From: Scylla paramamosain
Lineage: Eukaryota; Arthropoda; Malacostraca; Decapoda; Portunidae
Length of the DNA: 64,000 bases
Direction: 5' to 3'
NCBI RefSeq assembly: GCF_035594125.1
Contig: NC_087152.1
Coordinates: forward strand, 18,306,001 to 18,370,000
In this document: piece by piece, positions 46,259-57,789 of the stretch
How positions within the stretch are numbered: the stretch's first letter is position 1
How the letters are laid out: every line of letters begins with the position of its first letter
The notes under the pieces: generated by a model
The model's database searches: none
Seen by the model: only the letters and a program-made list of their open reading frames with translations
What the model was told of the DNA's origin: nothing
Program-made: the position numbers and the translations under genes

Positions 46259-47528
46259 CAGGGTGTCCTACAAGTTAAGGTACATGCTTTAGGATTTGAT
46301 AGTTCAAGTAATTCTAATTCTAAATCAAAATACTCTATACACATATGTTGTGTTTTGCTTTATTTTGTGAGAAATAAGTTAATAAGTTGTGTGTTGCAGG
46401 AACTGCTCACCTGGGTAGGCCTTTGCTGCCTTCCTTCCCTACTCAGCTCACTATGTATTAGAGTGACATCTCATGACATTAAGTGATAATTTTTTGTGTA
46501 CAATCTAAGCAGTCAAAACCTTACAGGAAATAGTTAGCAAATGACAAATAAAATTTTTGTATGTGTCAGTGAAGAAAATGTACATGTAACACAGCTATAC
46601 AGTGGTTGTTAAGTGCTACTTTTTAAACATACATGGCAACTCACTGCAACTGTCACGTCACCTCCATCAACACTCAACAGCTGACGTCTTGACACCAAAG
46701 TGACAGCCCTCATCAATCAGCTGACTGCCAAAGTGCATCCTTTTGCTACTGTGACAATGCTTTTCACATTCAGTAACACTGAGTATTCAGACATGATATT
46801 CATTCTGTGGTGGGAATGCCCGGGCTTCAGCAACAGAATACAGATGCAGATACTTAAACAAAACACCAAGATAGCAGAGTATTCTACAGTGTGTCAGCAT
46901 CTCTGTGTGAAAGGATGTTTCCTCACTACTTCTGCGGCAGCTGAATGTATTGGAGCAACTCAAGCTGATCATTCAGATTACAATATGAAGTCCCACCATC
47001 AGTACAAGAATACAAACACAAATACATAATGGGGCAAAATTCACAGAACATAGCACAATTTGAAATCATTTAAAAAGAACATTATACAATCAAAAGCGAC
47101 ATTTCCAGGAGTGGCAGGAACGCCAGGCAGTCGTTGTGAAGCTGGTGAGTTGCCAAGTATGTTTAAAAAGTAGCACTTAACCATTGTATAGCTGTGTTAC
47201 ATGTACATTTTCTTCACTGACACATACAAAAATGTAATTTGTCATTTGCTGACCATTTCCTGTAAGGCTTTGACTACATAGATTGGACACAAAAAATTAT
47301 CACTTAATGCTGTGCAGCACCTCTTGAATACATAGCGAGTCAAGGATAGAAGGAAGGAAGCAGAGGCTCATCCACCCCAGGTGAGTGGCTTCCACAACAC
47401 ACAACTTACACATTAATTTCTCCTAAAGTAAAGCAAAACACAGCATATGTGTATAGAGTATTTTTTGACTTAGAATTACTCAAACTATCAAATCCTGAAG
47501 CATGTATCTTAACTTGCAGGACACCCTG
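46259..47528. mobile_element. Long-arm inverted-repeat element, TA duplication
   Basis: It starts CAGGGTGTCCTACAAGTTAA and ends with the complement TTAACTTGCAGGACACCCTG. TA lies on both sides (46257-46258 and 47529-47530). The two arms are complementary for about 385 bp each (46259 to about 46645 and about 47148 to 47528). They enclose about 500 bp of non-coding sequence. The CAGGGTGT end with TA is mariner-like, but arms this long are unusual. No transposase. Confidence 0.9.
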
Positions 47529-47530
47529 TA

Positions 47531-48200
47531 TACATTACTTCATAAAAAAATAATTTATTATCACAGATAATATCTTAATATTTCATGAAATCACATTGTA
47601 ATACTCTTTATCATAGGCCAGTCCTCAATAAGCAAGACAGCATGATACAGCATGATCTATAGGGCCACACAGACCCCAGAATTTCCTGGAACACAAAATA
47701 CTAGACCGACTGACTGACTACCAACAAATACAAACTACTAATTGTATTTTAATATCATATTACTCTTCAAGAAAGAAATAGACATATCAGTTTTACAAGA
47801 TAGAGAATCATACTTTTCTACTGGCCTGACTGTGAAAGAATCCTTGAATGCCATATTTTAAAGACAGCTACTTTCTTCCCCTTTAATCCTCCCAACTTAT
47901 CCTCCATCTCCCTAAGAACGAGTAATAGGCCCCAGAGAGGAGAGATGGTGATTGGAGGGAGATTTTTTTTTTTTTTTTTTTTTTTTTGTGTGTGGGTGTA
48001 TGTGTGTGTGTGTAGACCAGAACTGGTCTACACATCACATACTTGAGAGTAAACAAGGTCAGATAAAAAAAAATTATTTTCAATACTTTGGTGCACTGTT
48101 CCTTGTAATATGTCATGCTACTTGTCTGACAGAAGACCAGTTGTGTGATAAATGTATATCCTGATGAGACTATCAATCATGTATTGATCTATCAATGTAC
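47531..48200. other. No recognised gene; T-run and TG repeat
   Basis: Contains poly(T) at 47965-47987, a short (TG)n and the 20-bp palindrome GTAGACCAGAACTGGTCTAC at about 48013. It is probably intergenic or distal 3' UTR of ERCC6. Confidence 0.5.
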
Positions 48201-48606
48201 AAAGTTCTATGAATATTCATGACCTTCCATATGGAAAGGTGCAGTTATACTAATATAAATATTTGCTATGCAATACTATATTTTGTACAAGGCATATATA
48301 AAAATATTTAGATTTAATTAAAAGTTCCTGAGACACAGGGACACAATAACATTGTACAAACATCCATAATTCCTACAATAAGGGACAAGAAGATTGGAAA
48401 TCCCCATCATAATCTGTTTATGCAAAACAAGATGGCAAAAGCTTTCATAAACCTTTTTTCTTTTGTCATATGTCCTATTTAATCTTCACAACAAAAATAA
48501 ATTTACATAAAAGCACATTCACTTTCTATTATCTATCTAACAGTCTGAAGTTTATAAAAATTTAAATATCTCCAGCATTTTTATTTTTATCATCAGTTGT
48601 TATTTA
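48201..48606 (-). other. ERCC6: Probable ERCC6 3' UTR
   Basis: AT-rich sequence directly after the ERCC6 stop codon on the minus strand. AATAAA hexamers occur at the stop itself and at 48580-48585. Which cleavage site is used cannot be told from sequence. Confidence 0.5.
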
Positions 48607-50617
48607 TTACCTAAATTCACCTTTTAAAGACCAAATCCCTCTGCCACTGTTATCTCTGTGGAAGTCACAAATTTGAGTGAGGAGAGCTTTAAAGAAAGGA
48701 GTCTGGCTGGCAGGCAAACGTTCTTGAAATCTGGATATTATTTCCTGAGTGGTAGCTTGCCCATCAATCTCTGCTTGAAATGCTACAAAGTTTCTAATGT
48801 CTGCTAAAAGGTCGATGTTTTCCTGTATTTCAGGTTCTAAACTCTCCTCATCCACTGGTGCTGTAGATGGATAATCAGGATCATAATCATCCTCTTCCTC
48901 ATTCTCCGAATCAAGAGCAATCCCCTTGTTTCTCTGTCGCATGCGGGAGAGCAACTGAGATGATGAAAGGATACCACTTGATCCCACACCTTGTTCATTG
49001 CATAGAGGAGTGTTCAGCTTGCTCTCACCACCATCCTTGACATCGGTGTTGTCTTTTATCTCTTCTTCAAATCCTCCACTAAACATAGGAATTTTCTGTT
49101 CCTTATGACTTCCATCCTTCATCTTACTACCTCCAACATAACTGACTTCCTTAAATATCTGGCTTTTATTTTTCCCAAATTTAAGTGTGCTTTTTCCAAG
49201 AGACAATTGTTTACTTTCAATAGGTTGAGGCCTAAAGCACCGTGCCCGAGAGGCTCTTACAGCCTTCAGAGCCTCCTTGGCCACTCTCTCAGCCTCCCCT
49301 TCCACCAGTAGGTAGTCTGGATCACTATTATTCATAATGGCATCATGACTAAGGGCACCATGGATCCCAGATTTTCTGAAGAGTTTTTCAAGAACATATT
49401 GGTCCTGAGACTTTGAAAGTTCTTTTTCTTCCATTTCCTCCTCCTCTGTTTTTTTATATTTTCTCTTCTTTGCTAAATATTCAATGCGCATTCCTTCAAA
49501 CTTTTTCCCCTTTTTATGATGTTCCTTGTGTTTTTCCTTGCTTTTATCTTTGTACTTTTTCTTATGTTTGTTGCTATTCCTAATCTGTTCTGTATTCAAG
49601 TCACTATTTATTTCAAACTTGTCTGAGTGCATTTCTTGAGCTTTGTTTCTCTCCCTTTCATAATTTCCTATACTTAATGCCTTAAAAAGTATACTTCCTG
49701 AGGGCTTTGATTTTTCTTCAGCTTTTTCCAAACATTTATCAACATTTGCAAGCTTTGTAGATCTCTTTTCCTTTCCTTGGTGATGTGACACCTCTTCACA
49801 TGACAGTGATAAACTTGTAAAAGTCAAACCTTTTGTACAAGATGTTTCTGTTTCTGCAACAAGTTTCATGTCTGCTATGTTTTCCACAGCACTTGGTTTA
49901 CTGATTATGAAATCTTTTACTGCAAATGTTCCTGGTTTTTCTTCATCTACATTGTTTTCACTCATCTTCACTTCCATATCATTATTTGGGAGTATATTAC
50001 TTGAGGTTTTATCATCATCTTTACCTTCCCCTATGAGTGAGGAATCCAAACTTTTATCATCAGTGTTACCTTCTTCTTTGTGTGAGGAGTCTAAATGGAT
50101 GGAGTCTATGGGTTCATCCTGTAATTTTTTTGTGCTCCCAATCTTTTTGCTGATGAGCTTAGCAAGCTCCTTCATTTTCTCCACTTGGTTAAGACCTACT
50201 TGTGCACTATTTTTATCTACATTTTCAACAGACATAGCAATACTTTTCTTTTTTTCATGGCTCTTATTTTGTGTTTTGCTCATTGGATTATTTGTAAATA
50301 CTCTACCTTTAGGCAAAGAGCTGACTTCCACCTTATCACAAGTTTCTCTATTTCTGTGTGGATCAGTTTTTTTTTTCTCACTTTGCTCACTCTGTTTCTT
50401 CTTCACTCCAAGTTTTATTTCTGAACCTGTCCCAGCAAAGATGGCAGATGATTCTGTTTTCTCTTTTTCACCCTCAGTCAGAGAAAAAAGCTCATAAAGA
50501 TCATTAGTTTTAAAAAATCTTTGCTGTTTAGGATCTTTCAAGACACGATTTGTCAGAAACTGTTTGAAGATTTGTCGATGGTAGATCTTCTCCTCGATTG
50601 TACCAGCCATTAGTAGC
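48607..50617 (-). CDS. ERCC6: ERCC6 (CSB) last coding exon
   Basis: ERCC6/CSB is a SWI2/SNF2 ATPase that recognises RNA polymerase II stalled at DNA damage and starts transcription-coupled repair in the nucleus. This exon follows an acceptor (TTTTTATTAACAG) and encodes about 669 residues to TAA. It opens with the conserved end of the helicase region (AGTIEEKIYHRQIFKQFL; TNRVLKDPKQQRFFKTNDLY). A long Ser/Lys-rich, poorly conserved part with basic nuclear-localisation-like clusters (KHKKKYKDKSKEKHKEHH) comes next. Then there are conserved blocks QYVLEKLFRKSGIHGALSHD and DPDYLLVEGEAERVAKEAL. The end is a winged-helix-like region (IRNFVAFQAEIDGQATTQEI ... FHRDNSGRGIWSLKGEF). The frame is intact. 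The ATPase exons must lie upstream, beyond the right edge. Confidence 0.95.
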
Positions 50618-50639
50618 CTGTTAATAAAAATGTTGCATT

Positions 50640-51520
50640 AAGAAATGTTTTCAAAACATTCTTAGTAAACAGACAAATGCTTGTTGAAATGTTTATACAC
50701 ATATAAGTCTTATATATGAAGGTATTTGCAAGACTGCCATAAACACTGCTACCCAGTGGACACTTAAAAAGAAGATTAGTAACTAGTAATTCTCAGCTTA
50801 TATCCACTTCCATGTCATTTACACAGTTACAATGCCTTTCAAAGAAAAAATGGATTGGAAAATGAAGTGAGCCTTGTTTTTACTATTTTATTTCCATGGG
50901 TGGGCTTTTCTCCCCAGGATATACAAGAAAAAATCAATCATTCACTAAGGGGTTGGAAACATGAGAAAATGGTTACATTACTGCAGAAAAATGAAAAGCA
51001 GCATGAGAGGCAGTATAAAGCAACCTTGGATAGTAGCATGCTTCAATTGTAATAGAATAAAAGAATGATCATAGAGAGCTGGTTTCCAGCCTCTGAGTTA
51101 TATTACTCGTTACGGTTAATATGGCAATTTGGGAGAAGTAACAGAAGGATTACTCAAAAGTCTCTGAGAGTGGTTTTCAAGTCCTAAACTTGAGGTAATT
51201 ATACTCACTTTTTCTAACGTTCCATATGCAGAGTTGTGCTATCTATTCAATGAAATGTCACCCTATTTAGTAATGTATGTGTTATGAACACATGCATATA
51301 GCAGCCCTACAGGCAAACACATGAGCATGCTATGTGTATATGGTAGCCTCATATGAGTATATATTTGAGTACACATGAGTGCATGTGTGAGTACGTGTGG
51401 GTGACTTAGCACTGTCTTTCCCGTTGTTTAGAGGTTGGAGTCATTATCTACAGCACTAATGGAAGGAGCGATGAAACAAACCTATAGCTTGACCTCTGAG
51501 CCTCTGGGGTCATGAGGGTG
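50640..51520. other. No recognised gene
   Basis: Ordinary AT-rich intronic sequence without repeats or frames I can support. Confidence 0.5.
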
Positions 51521-51945
51521 TTTTTTTTATTTTATTTATTTTTTTTTAGGAGGGACACCAGGCAACAAAAATAAAAAATAAAAAGAGCCCACTGAGATGC
51601 CAGTCCTTGAACAGGGTCCAAAAATAGTAAAAAATTGAAGGATAAGTGTCTTGAAACTTCCCTCTTGAAGGAATTCAAGTCATAAGACGGTGGAAATACA
51701 GAAGCAGGCAGGGAGTTCCAGAGTTTACCAGAGAAAGGGATGAATGAATGAAAATACTGGTTAACTCTTGCATTAGAGAGGTGGACAGAACAGGGGTGAG
51801 AGAAAAAAGAAAAGCCTTGTGCAGCAAGGCCGTGGAAGGAAGGGAGGCATGCAGTTAGCAAGATCAGAAGAGCAGTTAGCATAAAAATAGTGGTAGAAGA
51901 TAGCAAGAGATGCAATAATGTGGCAATGAGAAAGAGGCAACTTTA
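51521..51945 (-). mobile_element. Jockey-like LINE 3' fragment
   Basis: Minus-strand 3' end of the same family as 5317-7448, including ARVNQYFHSFIPFSGKLWNS and VFPPSYDLNSFKREVSRHLS. The AT-rich tail lies at 51521-51550 on the plus strand. It is 5'-truncated. Confidence 0.85.
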
Positions 51946-52045
51946 CCACATAAATGTGATCCTCACTATCTCTCTACAGCCTCTTGCGCAACTTCACAAC
52001 TCCATTTAGTTTAGTTTCCTTATTTTTACACATCCTTTACATTAC

Positions 52046-52164
<119 letters not shown>

Positions 52165-52199
52165 TTGCTTTTCCTCTCTCTCTTCCCTCTATAGCATAA

Positions 52200-53239
52200 C
52201 AAACACATTATTCTTCCTTTTGCAATATCAGATCATTCATGATGACAGTTTCTCTACCAAGGAAGAGTGGATTACCAAGCAATCCAATTAATTTGTGAAG
52301 ACTGAATTTCAAGACTAAAATTTACTTTTGGATTTCAATTCACACTTTTGCCAAGACAGCAAAGAAATAAATGGTATTATTCAACAAGATGCCTCCATGA
52401 GAAGAGGTTCTCAACTCTTGTGGAGATGAAAATAAGGATAGGATTTGTATAGATGTAACAAATTTTGCCAGGTTAACACTTTCAGGAACAAAACCAAAAA
52501 CCCCAACTAGCTGTTGAGATGCAATGCTGGACATTGGACTGAATGACTTATTAATTGTGATAAGGTCTTGAATAACAGATAATTCAATGACTGTAACTCT
52601 TTATAAAATACTTTGGTTAAAATTTTCACGTAAGAGCCATTGTCACTGAAGATGGCATAAAAGAACAAGAATGGATGTGCTCAGACTGAATGAAACTTCT
52701 TATGTCACCCTGGATGATAAATGAAGTGAGTGTGGCAAATAGGAAGACCTGAAAGGTAAAACAGTACAAAATGGGTTGGATGCAATAGTGGAAAAGGCAA
52801 AGAAGGATTTCAAATTCTTCAAGTATGTGAATGAATATAAGTGAAGGATGCAAAAATAATATGTCACATCGAACTAATTAAGCATGCATTTGTTTCTATG
52901 TATGCTTCAGTTAAAGATAAGGAAGGTGAATATAAAAGAAATAAATTCAAAATATGGATAAATAAATTTCAAATAGAATCTGTAAAAGGAAGGAAACTGA
53001 CGAGAGAGCAGGACAGCAGCATGAAAAAAGTGAGAATCATGACCATCTAATGCAAATACTGTATTACTCAACTGTTTTGGGATAAGCAACAGTAGCAAGA
53101 TGTCAATAATGATGCTGAAAAGTCCATATTTAATGACCTAAAATCAATATTACAGCAAACTTGTCACATAATACATAATGTGCACTGGCATAGTATTGAA
53201 GGTACTGACACCATATTGTTCCCACATACAGGGAGGCTC
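52200..53239. other. No recognised gene
   Basis: AT-rich sequence with no supportable frame. Possibly diverged LINE non-coding sequence. Confidence 0.45.
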
Positions 53240-53610
53240 AATTTACACAGCCTTCCTAAAAAAGGAGGAGTCAAAAGATTTTTCATCTCATTTATTCCTC
53301 TCATCTAATGGAATGCTTTATCTCATTCATCATCAGTGTTGCATCCCTTATTATTCTATCTATTATTTTTATGGTTAGTGCTCTTTTAAACATGCTGACT
53401 GCCTCCTCATTCCCACAGCCTTGCTGTACAAAACTATGTATTTGCTCTCACTTCTGCTCTGTCCAACCAATTAATGAAAGAGTTAACTAGTATCTTCATT
53501 CTTTCATCCTTTTTGCTGGTAAGCTGTGGAAAGCTCATTTTATTTCTGTTTTTTTGTCCTGCCCACAAAAGGGATACTTTCAAAAGAAAGTAATGTGATA
53601 CCTCAGAAAC
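53240..53610 (+). mobile_element. Diverged jockey-like LINE fragment
   Basis: Plus-strand remnant whose frames echo 'CCTKL', 'NERVN' and 'GKLW' segments of the 3' part of the jockey-like family. More mutated than the other copies. Confidence 0.65.
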
Positions 53611-53929
53611 TACACTTATCTTAGTTCTGTTTCTTTTTGGGAGCAGTATTGTGAGTGGGCTTTTTTTATATATATATTTTTTCTTTTTACCCTAGGTACA
53701 TTATACATATGTATGAGTAGTGCCACAGGAGAATGCTCAACCACACCACAGCTAGCCACTCAACGTGGCGGCTGGTTTTGATGTGGTGTGACGTCACGTG
53801 ATGTCACAGGTGGCTGGCCAATGGTGCTACCATATTGCCCTGACATAGACAGTACTGAGCCAATGGGTTTTGAGCATTTACCCACCCACCCACCCACAAA
53901 CATATTAAAGAAGAGAAAAAAATTAGTCA

Positions 53930-56900
53930 GACACTGTAGAAAATATTTACAAGTAACTGTATTTGGTTTAAAGGAAGAGAAAATAGTAAGCAGAATTCAA
54001 AGAGAGGAAAAGGAAAAGAATTTGCTGAATAAGTTACTGAAGAAAGTGATGGGTGAAGACAGTTAAGTAGTAAAGCAAGTCGAAGAGTTCCATAGAATTG
54101 GGAAATATGAAGAAGAAAAAATGAGACCCATAACAATAAGGTTTGCGACATAGGTACAACCAGAAGAGGTAATTAATGGGTCTTAGAGGTTGTCTGGAGA
54201 TGAAGAATATAAGAATGTATGGATAAACAGGGATATGGATGAGACTGAAAGGTTGAAGCAAAAGGAGCTGATAAATGAGGCTAAATAAAAAAAATAATAA
54301 TAAAAAAAATGAACATCGAATGGAGTAGAAGTTTTTCTGGAGAGTAAGAGATATGAGAATAAAGAAATGGTACATCAAACAGTAAGTAAAGTATGTTATA
54401 CTAATGTAAATGGATTAATGAATGTCAACAAAAATGGAATTAAATGTGTTATTAAACAGAGCTGCACTGGATGTTGCTGTATTATGTGAAACAAAATGGA
54501 AAAATGAATGGGGAACATTGGTGATGATGAATATGATTTATGGATGAAAAACAGAAGTGACAAGGCAGGAGGTGGAGTGATCACTCTGACTAAAAAGTGT
54601 CTTAAAGTGGAGAGGGTAATAAAAAGTGGAGAGGAGTCTGAAATTCTACAAGTGATGATTAGAAGTGAAAATGGAAAGGTAATGAATTATGTAGGAGTGT
54701 ATGTGCCACCTATGACCAATGCTTGGCGAAAAGAAGAGCACGAAGAGATGCTGATAGATGTGTTAAAAGGTCTTGAAAAGATAGTGATGGAAAGTAGTGA
54801 TATAGTTATTGTTGGTGATTTTAATTGTAAGAAGATAAATTGGGAAACAATGACAACTATTGGAAGTGAGAACTCATGGAGTAATAGACTGTTAAACTGG
54901 GCCATTGATGACTCAATGGGTTGATTGTGATACCAGATTTTGTGGAAGTGATAAACCATCAAGACTTGATTTAGTGTTTAACAAGGACATGGAAATTATT
55001 GAAACTATACACTATGATAGCCCTCTAGGTAAAAGTGATCATGTGTTGATGGAATTTAAATTTAAAAATGAAAATGTAATCATTGATGAAAATTATAAAG
55101 TGAAAAGATTTAAATATAGTAAAGCTGACTTTGAAAAATTAAGAAAATACTTTGTTGCCGTGGACTGGAAAGACTTTGAAGGCGCAGAAGATGTTCGGGA
55201 AAAATGGGATGGATATATAAGGATATATGATTCTGCTGTGGAGAAATTTGTACCTAGAGGAGGAGCAAGATGTAGAAAGGGTAAAGAATGGTTTAATACA
55301 AAATGCAAAGAGGCTAGAAATTGTAAGCTAAATGCTTGGAATAGATGGAAGAGGAAAATTAAGAGCAGATGTGAGGAATATATCGATGCTAGAAATAAGT
55401 AAATTGAGATAATGAGAATGGACAAAAGAAACTATGAAAGAGATATAATAGATAAGTGTATAAATGAACCCAAACTGTTCTTTGGACATATTAATGGGAA
55501 GATGAAGAAGAAGGAAGGTGTATCAAGATTGAAAGTTGAAGGAAAAATCTATGAGGATGCACAGGACATGGCAGAGGTTATGAACAACAGTTTCAGATCG
55601 GTATTTACTGTGGAAGGGATGTTTGATGCTGGAAGGGATAAGTTGGTGAGGAATATACTAAGTACAGTTCCAGTCAGTTATGAGGAAATACTTAAGATGA
55701 TGGAAGAACTTGAAGTAAATAAAGCAATTGGTCCAGATGGAGTATCAAACTGGATATTGAAGGAATATAGAGAACAACTGGCTGATAAAATTCAGTCTAG
55801 TGGTGACATCACTGTCACAGGGAAGAGTACCAAAAGATTGGAAGAGAGCAAATATTACACCAATATTCAAAGGAGGAAATAAGGAAAACCCACTAAATTA
55901 TACACCAGTGTCCTTGACTAGTGTTGTAGGAAAACTATGTGAAAGAACAATAAAGGAAAGATGGATGGAACACTTGGAAAGAGAAAAAGTTTTGGCAAAT
56001 TGTCAATTTGGATTTAGGTGGGGAAGATCATGCTCCATGAACTCCTTTTATTCAAAGGTAGTCGATATTGTACAGGAAAGAGACGGATGGGTGGATGGTG
56101 TCTACTTAGACTTGAAGAAAGAAAGCGTTTGACAAAGTACCACACCGAAGATTGCTATGGAAGATAAAAAATTATGGAAAAATTGGAGGAAGACTGCTGG
56201 AGTGGATGGAGGATTATCTGGATGATAGAGAGATGAGAAAAGTAATACAAGACCAAAATTCATCTTAGCTAAAAGTAACTAGTGGTGTCCCACAGGGGTC
56301 AGTGTTGGGATAAATAATGTTTGTAATATATGTGAATGACATAAATGAAGAAATAGATAGTTATATGAACTTATTTGCAGAAGATGCTAAGCTGATAAGA
56401 AGGGTAGAAAATGTAAATGACTGTATGGTACTGCAAGATGATTTAAATAAGATAAATAGGTGGAGTAAATCTTGGCAAATGGAATTCAATTTAAGTAAAT
56501 GTAAAGTAACGGAGTTTGGTAAAAGTAAGAAAGGAATACATTATCATTTTGGTGTAAAGTTACAGAAATCAAAAGAGGAAGTGGATTTGGGAGTAACAGT
56601 TACTGAAAATTTGACTCTGGACAGACACACTGATAAAATTACTGGAGAGACGATGAGTTTGTTAAAAAGAATAAGAATGGCATTCTCATATTTAGATGAA
56701 GGAATGATAAAAAAATTTGTTGATTTCCACGATAAGACAAAGATTGGAATATGTGGCAGTGGTGTGGTCTCCTCATATAAAGAGGAATATTATAAAATTT
56801 GGAAGAGTACAAAGAGCAGTCACTCAGATGGTTCCAGAGTTGAGTAAGTCAACCTATGAAGAGAGATTAAGAATATTGGAAATTCCTATCCTTGAAAATA

Positions 56901-57216
56901 GGAGAGAGAGAGAGAGGATTTAATAAACATCTATAGAATGATAAATGGTATGGAAAACGTGAACAAAGGATATTTTATAAATTTAGACACGCAGAGTACA
57001 AGGGGACACAGTAAGAAGTTGAGGAAAATTAACTAGAGAAGAGAAGTCAAAAAGTATAGTTTTCTTCACAGAAGTGTGAACAAATGGAATGAACTCAGTG
57101 AAGACATTGTCAATACTGTAACTGTCCATGCTTTTAAGACCAAACTGGATAGATATAGAGGCAGGATACTATGAGATTATTCCCCTCCCAAAAACCACAA
57201 CTAGGTAAATACAAAG
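53930..57216 (+). mobile_element. CR1/L2-like LINE, near full length, decayed (X1)
   Basis: A plus-strand element. ORF1 remnants are at about 53930-54330. An apurinic-type endonuclease spans 54508-55400 (YVGVYVPPMTNAW; VGDFNCKKINWE; SRLDLVFNKDM; KSDHVLMEFKF). Reverse transcriptase spans 55412-56930 (NKAIGPDGVSNWILKE; CQFGFRWGRS; SGVPQGSVLG; FAEDAKL, where the second catalytic motif is altered from FADDAKL). The 3' end is ACAACTAGGTAAATACA at about 57200, shared with X2 and X3. At least four frameshifts or stops. Confidence 0.85.
54508..55402 (+). pseudogene. LINE X1 endonuclease domain, two frames
   Basis: The frames 54508-54924 and 54905-55402 together encode an AP-endonuclease-like domain. 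It has the catalytic Asp/Asn motif VGDFNC, then SRLDLVF and the terminal His motif KSDHV, followed by the linker WFNTKCKEARNCKLNAWNRW. This domain nicks target DNA for target-primed reverse transcription. A single frameshift near 54915 separates the frames. Confidence 0.82.
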
Positions 57217-57325
57217 ATACAGCTCAATCTCACTTCTACCCTTGCTGCATTACACTAGCCTCATGGATCATCATTTTATGTTGTTTATAGCTATTAATTA
57301 TTAGTGCTGCAGCTATGTCTAGAAC

Positions 57326-57731
57326 CTTATTATATTGTATCTCTTGCTATCTTCTACAGCTATTTTCATGTTAACTGTTCTTCTGATCTTGTTAACTACA
57401 TACCTCCTCTCCTCCCATAGCCTCAAAGCACAAGATTTTCTTCTTTCTCTCTTTCCTATTCTGTCTATCTTTTTTTTTTTTTTAATGCAAGAGTTAACCA
57501 GTATTCTCAAACATTCATCCCTTTCTCTGGTAAACTATGGAACTTCCTGCCTGTTTCTGTATTTCTTCCTTCCTATAACTTGATCTCTTTCGAGATGTAG
57601 ATTTCAAGACACTTATCAACTGTTTTTTATCATTCTATCTGACATCTCTATGGGAACTGGCATTTAAGAGGGTATGTTTTTAATTAAAAAATTGTACTGC
57701 CCTTGGCCCTCTTCCATTAAAAAAAAAAAAT
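57326..57731 (+). mobile_element. Jockey-like LINE 3' fragment with A tail
   Basis: Plus-strand 5'-truncated copy of the 5317-7448 family. A T-run is inserted at about 57471-57483. The 3' end leads into CTCTTCCATT and an A run at 57719-57730. Confidence 0.82.
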
Positions 57732-57789
57732 AGTACCACAGGAGGAAAACAGTGTTGCACAGGAAAGAATGATAAAGAAATGGGAGACA

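Noticed and set aside
48013..48032. 20-bp palindrome resembling a transcription-factor site
   Set aside because: Beside a TG repeat with no other support; chance cannot be excluded.
49868..50497. 209-codon plus-strand frame with hydrophobic composition
   Set aside because: Antisense of the Lys/Ser-rich part of the ERCC6 exon; the apparent membrane-like character follows from the complement.
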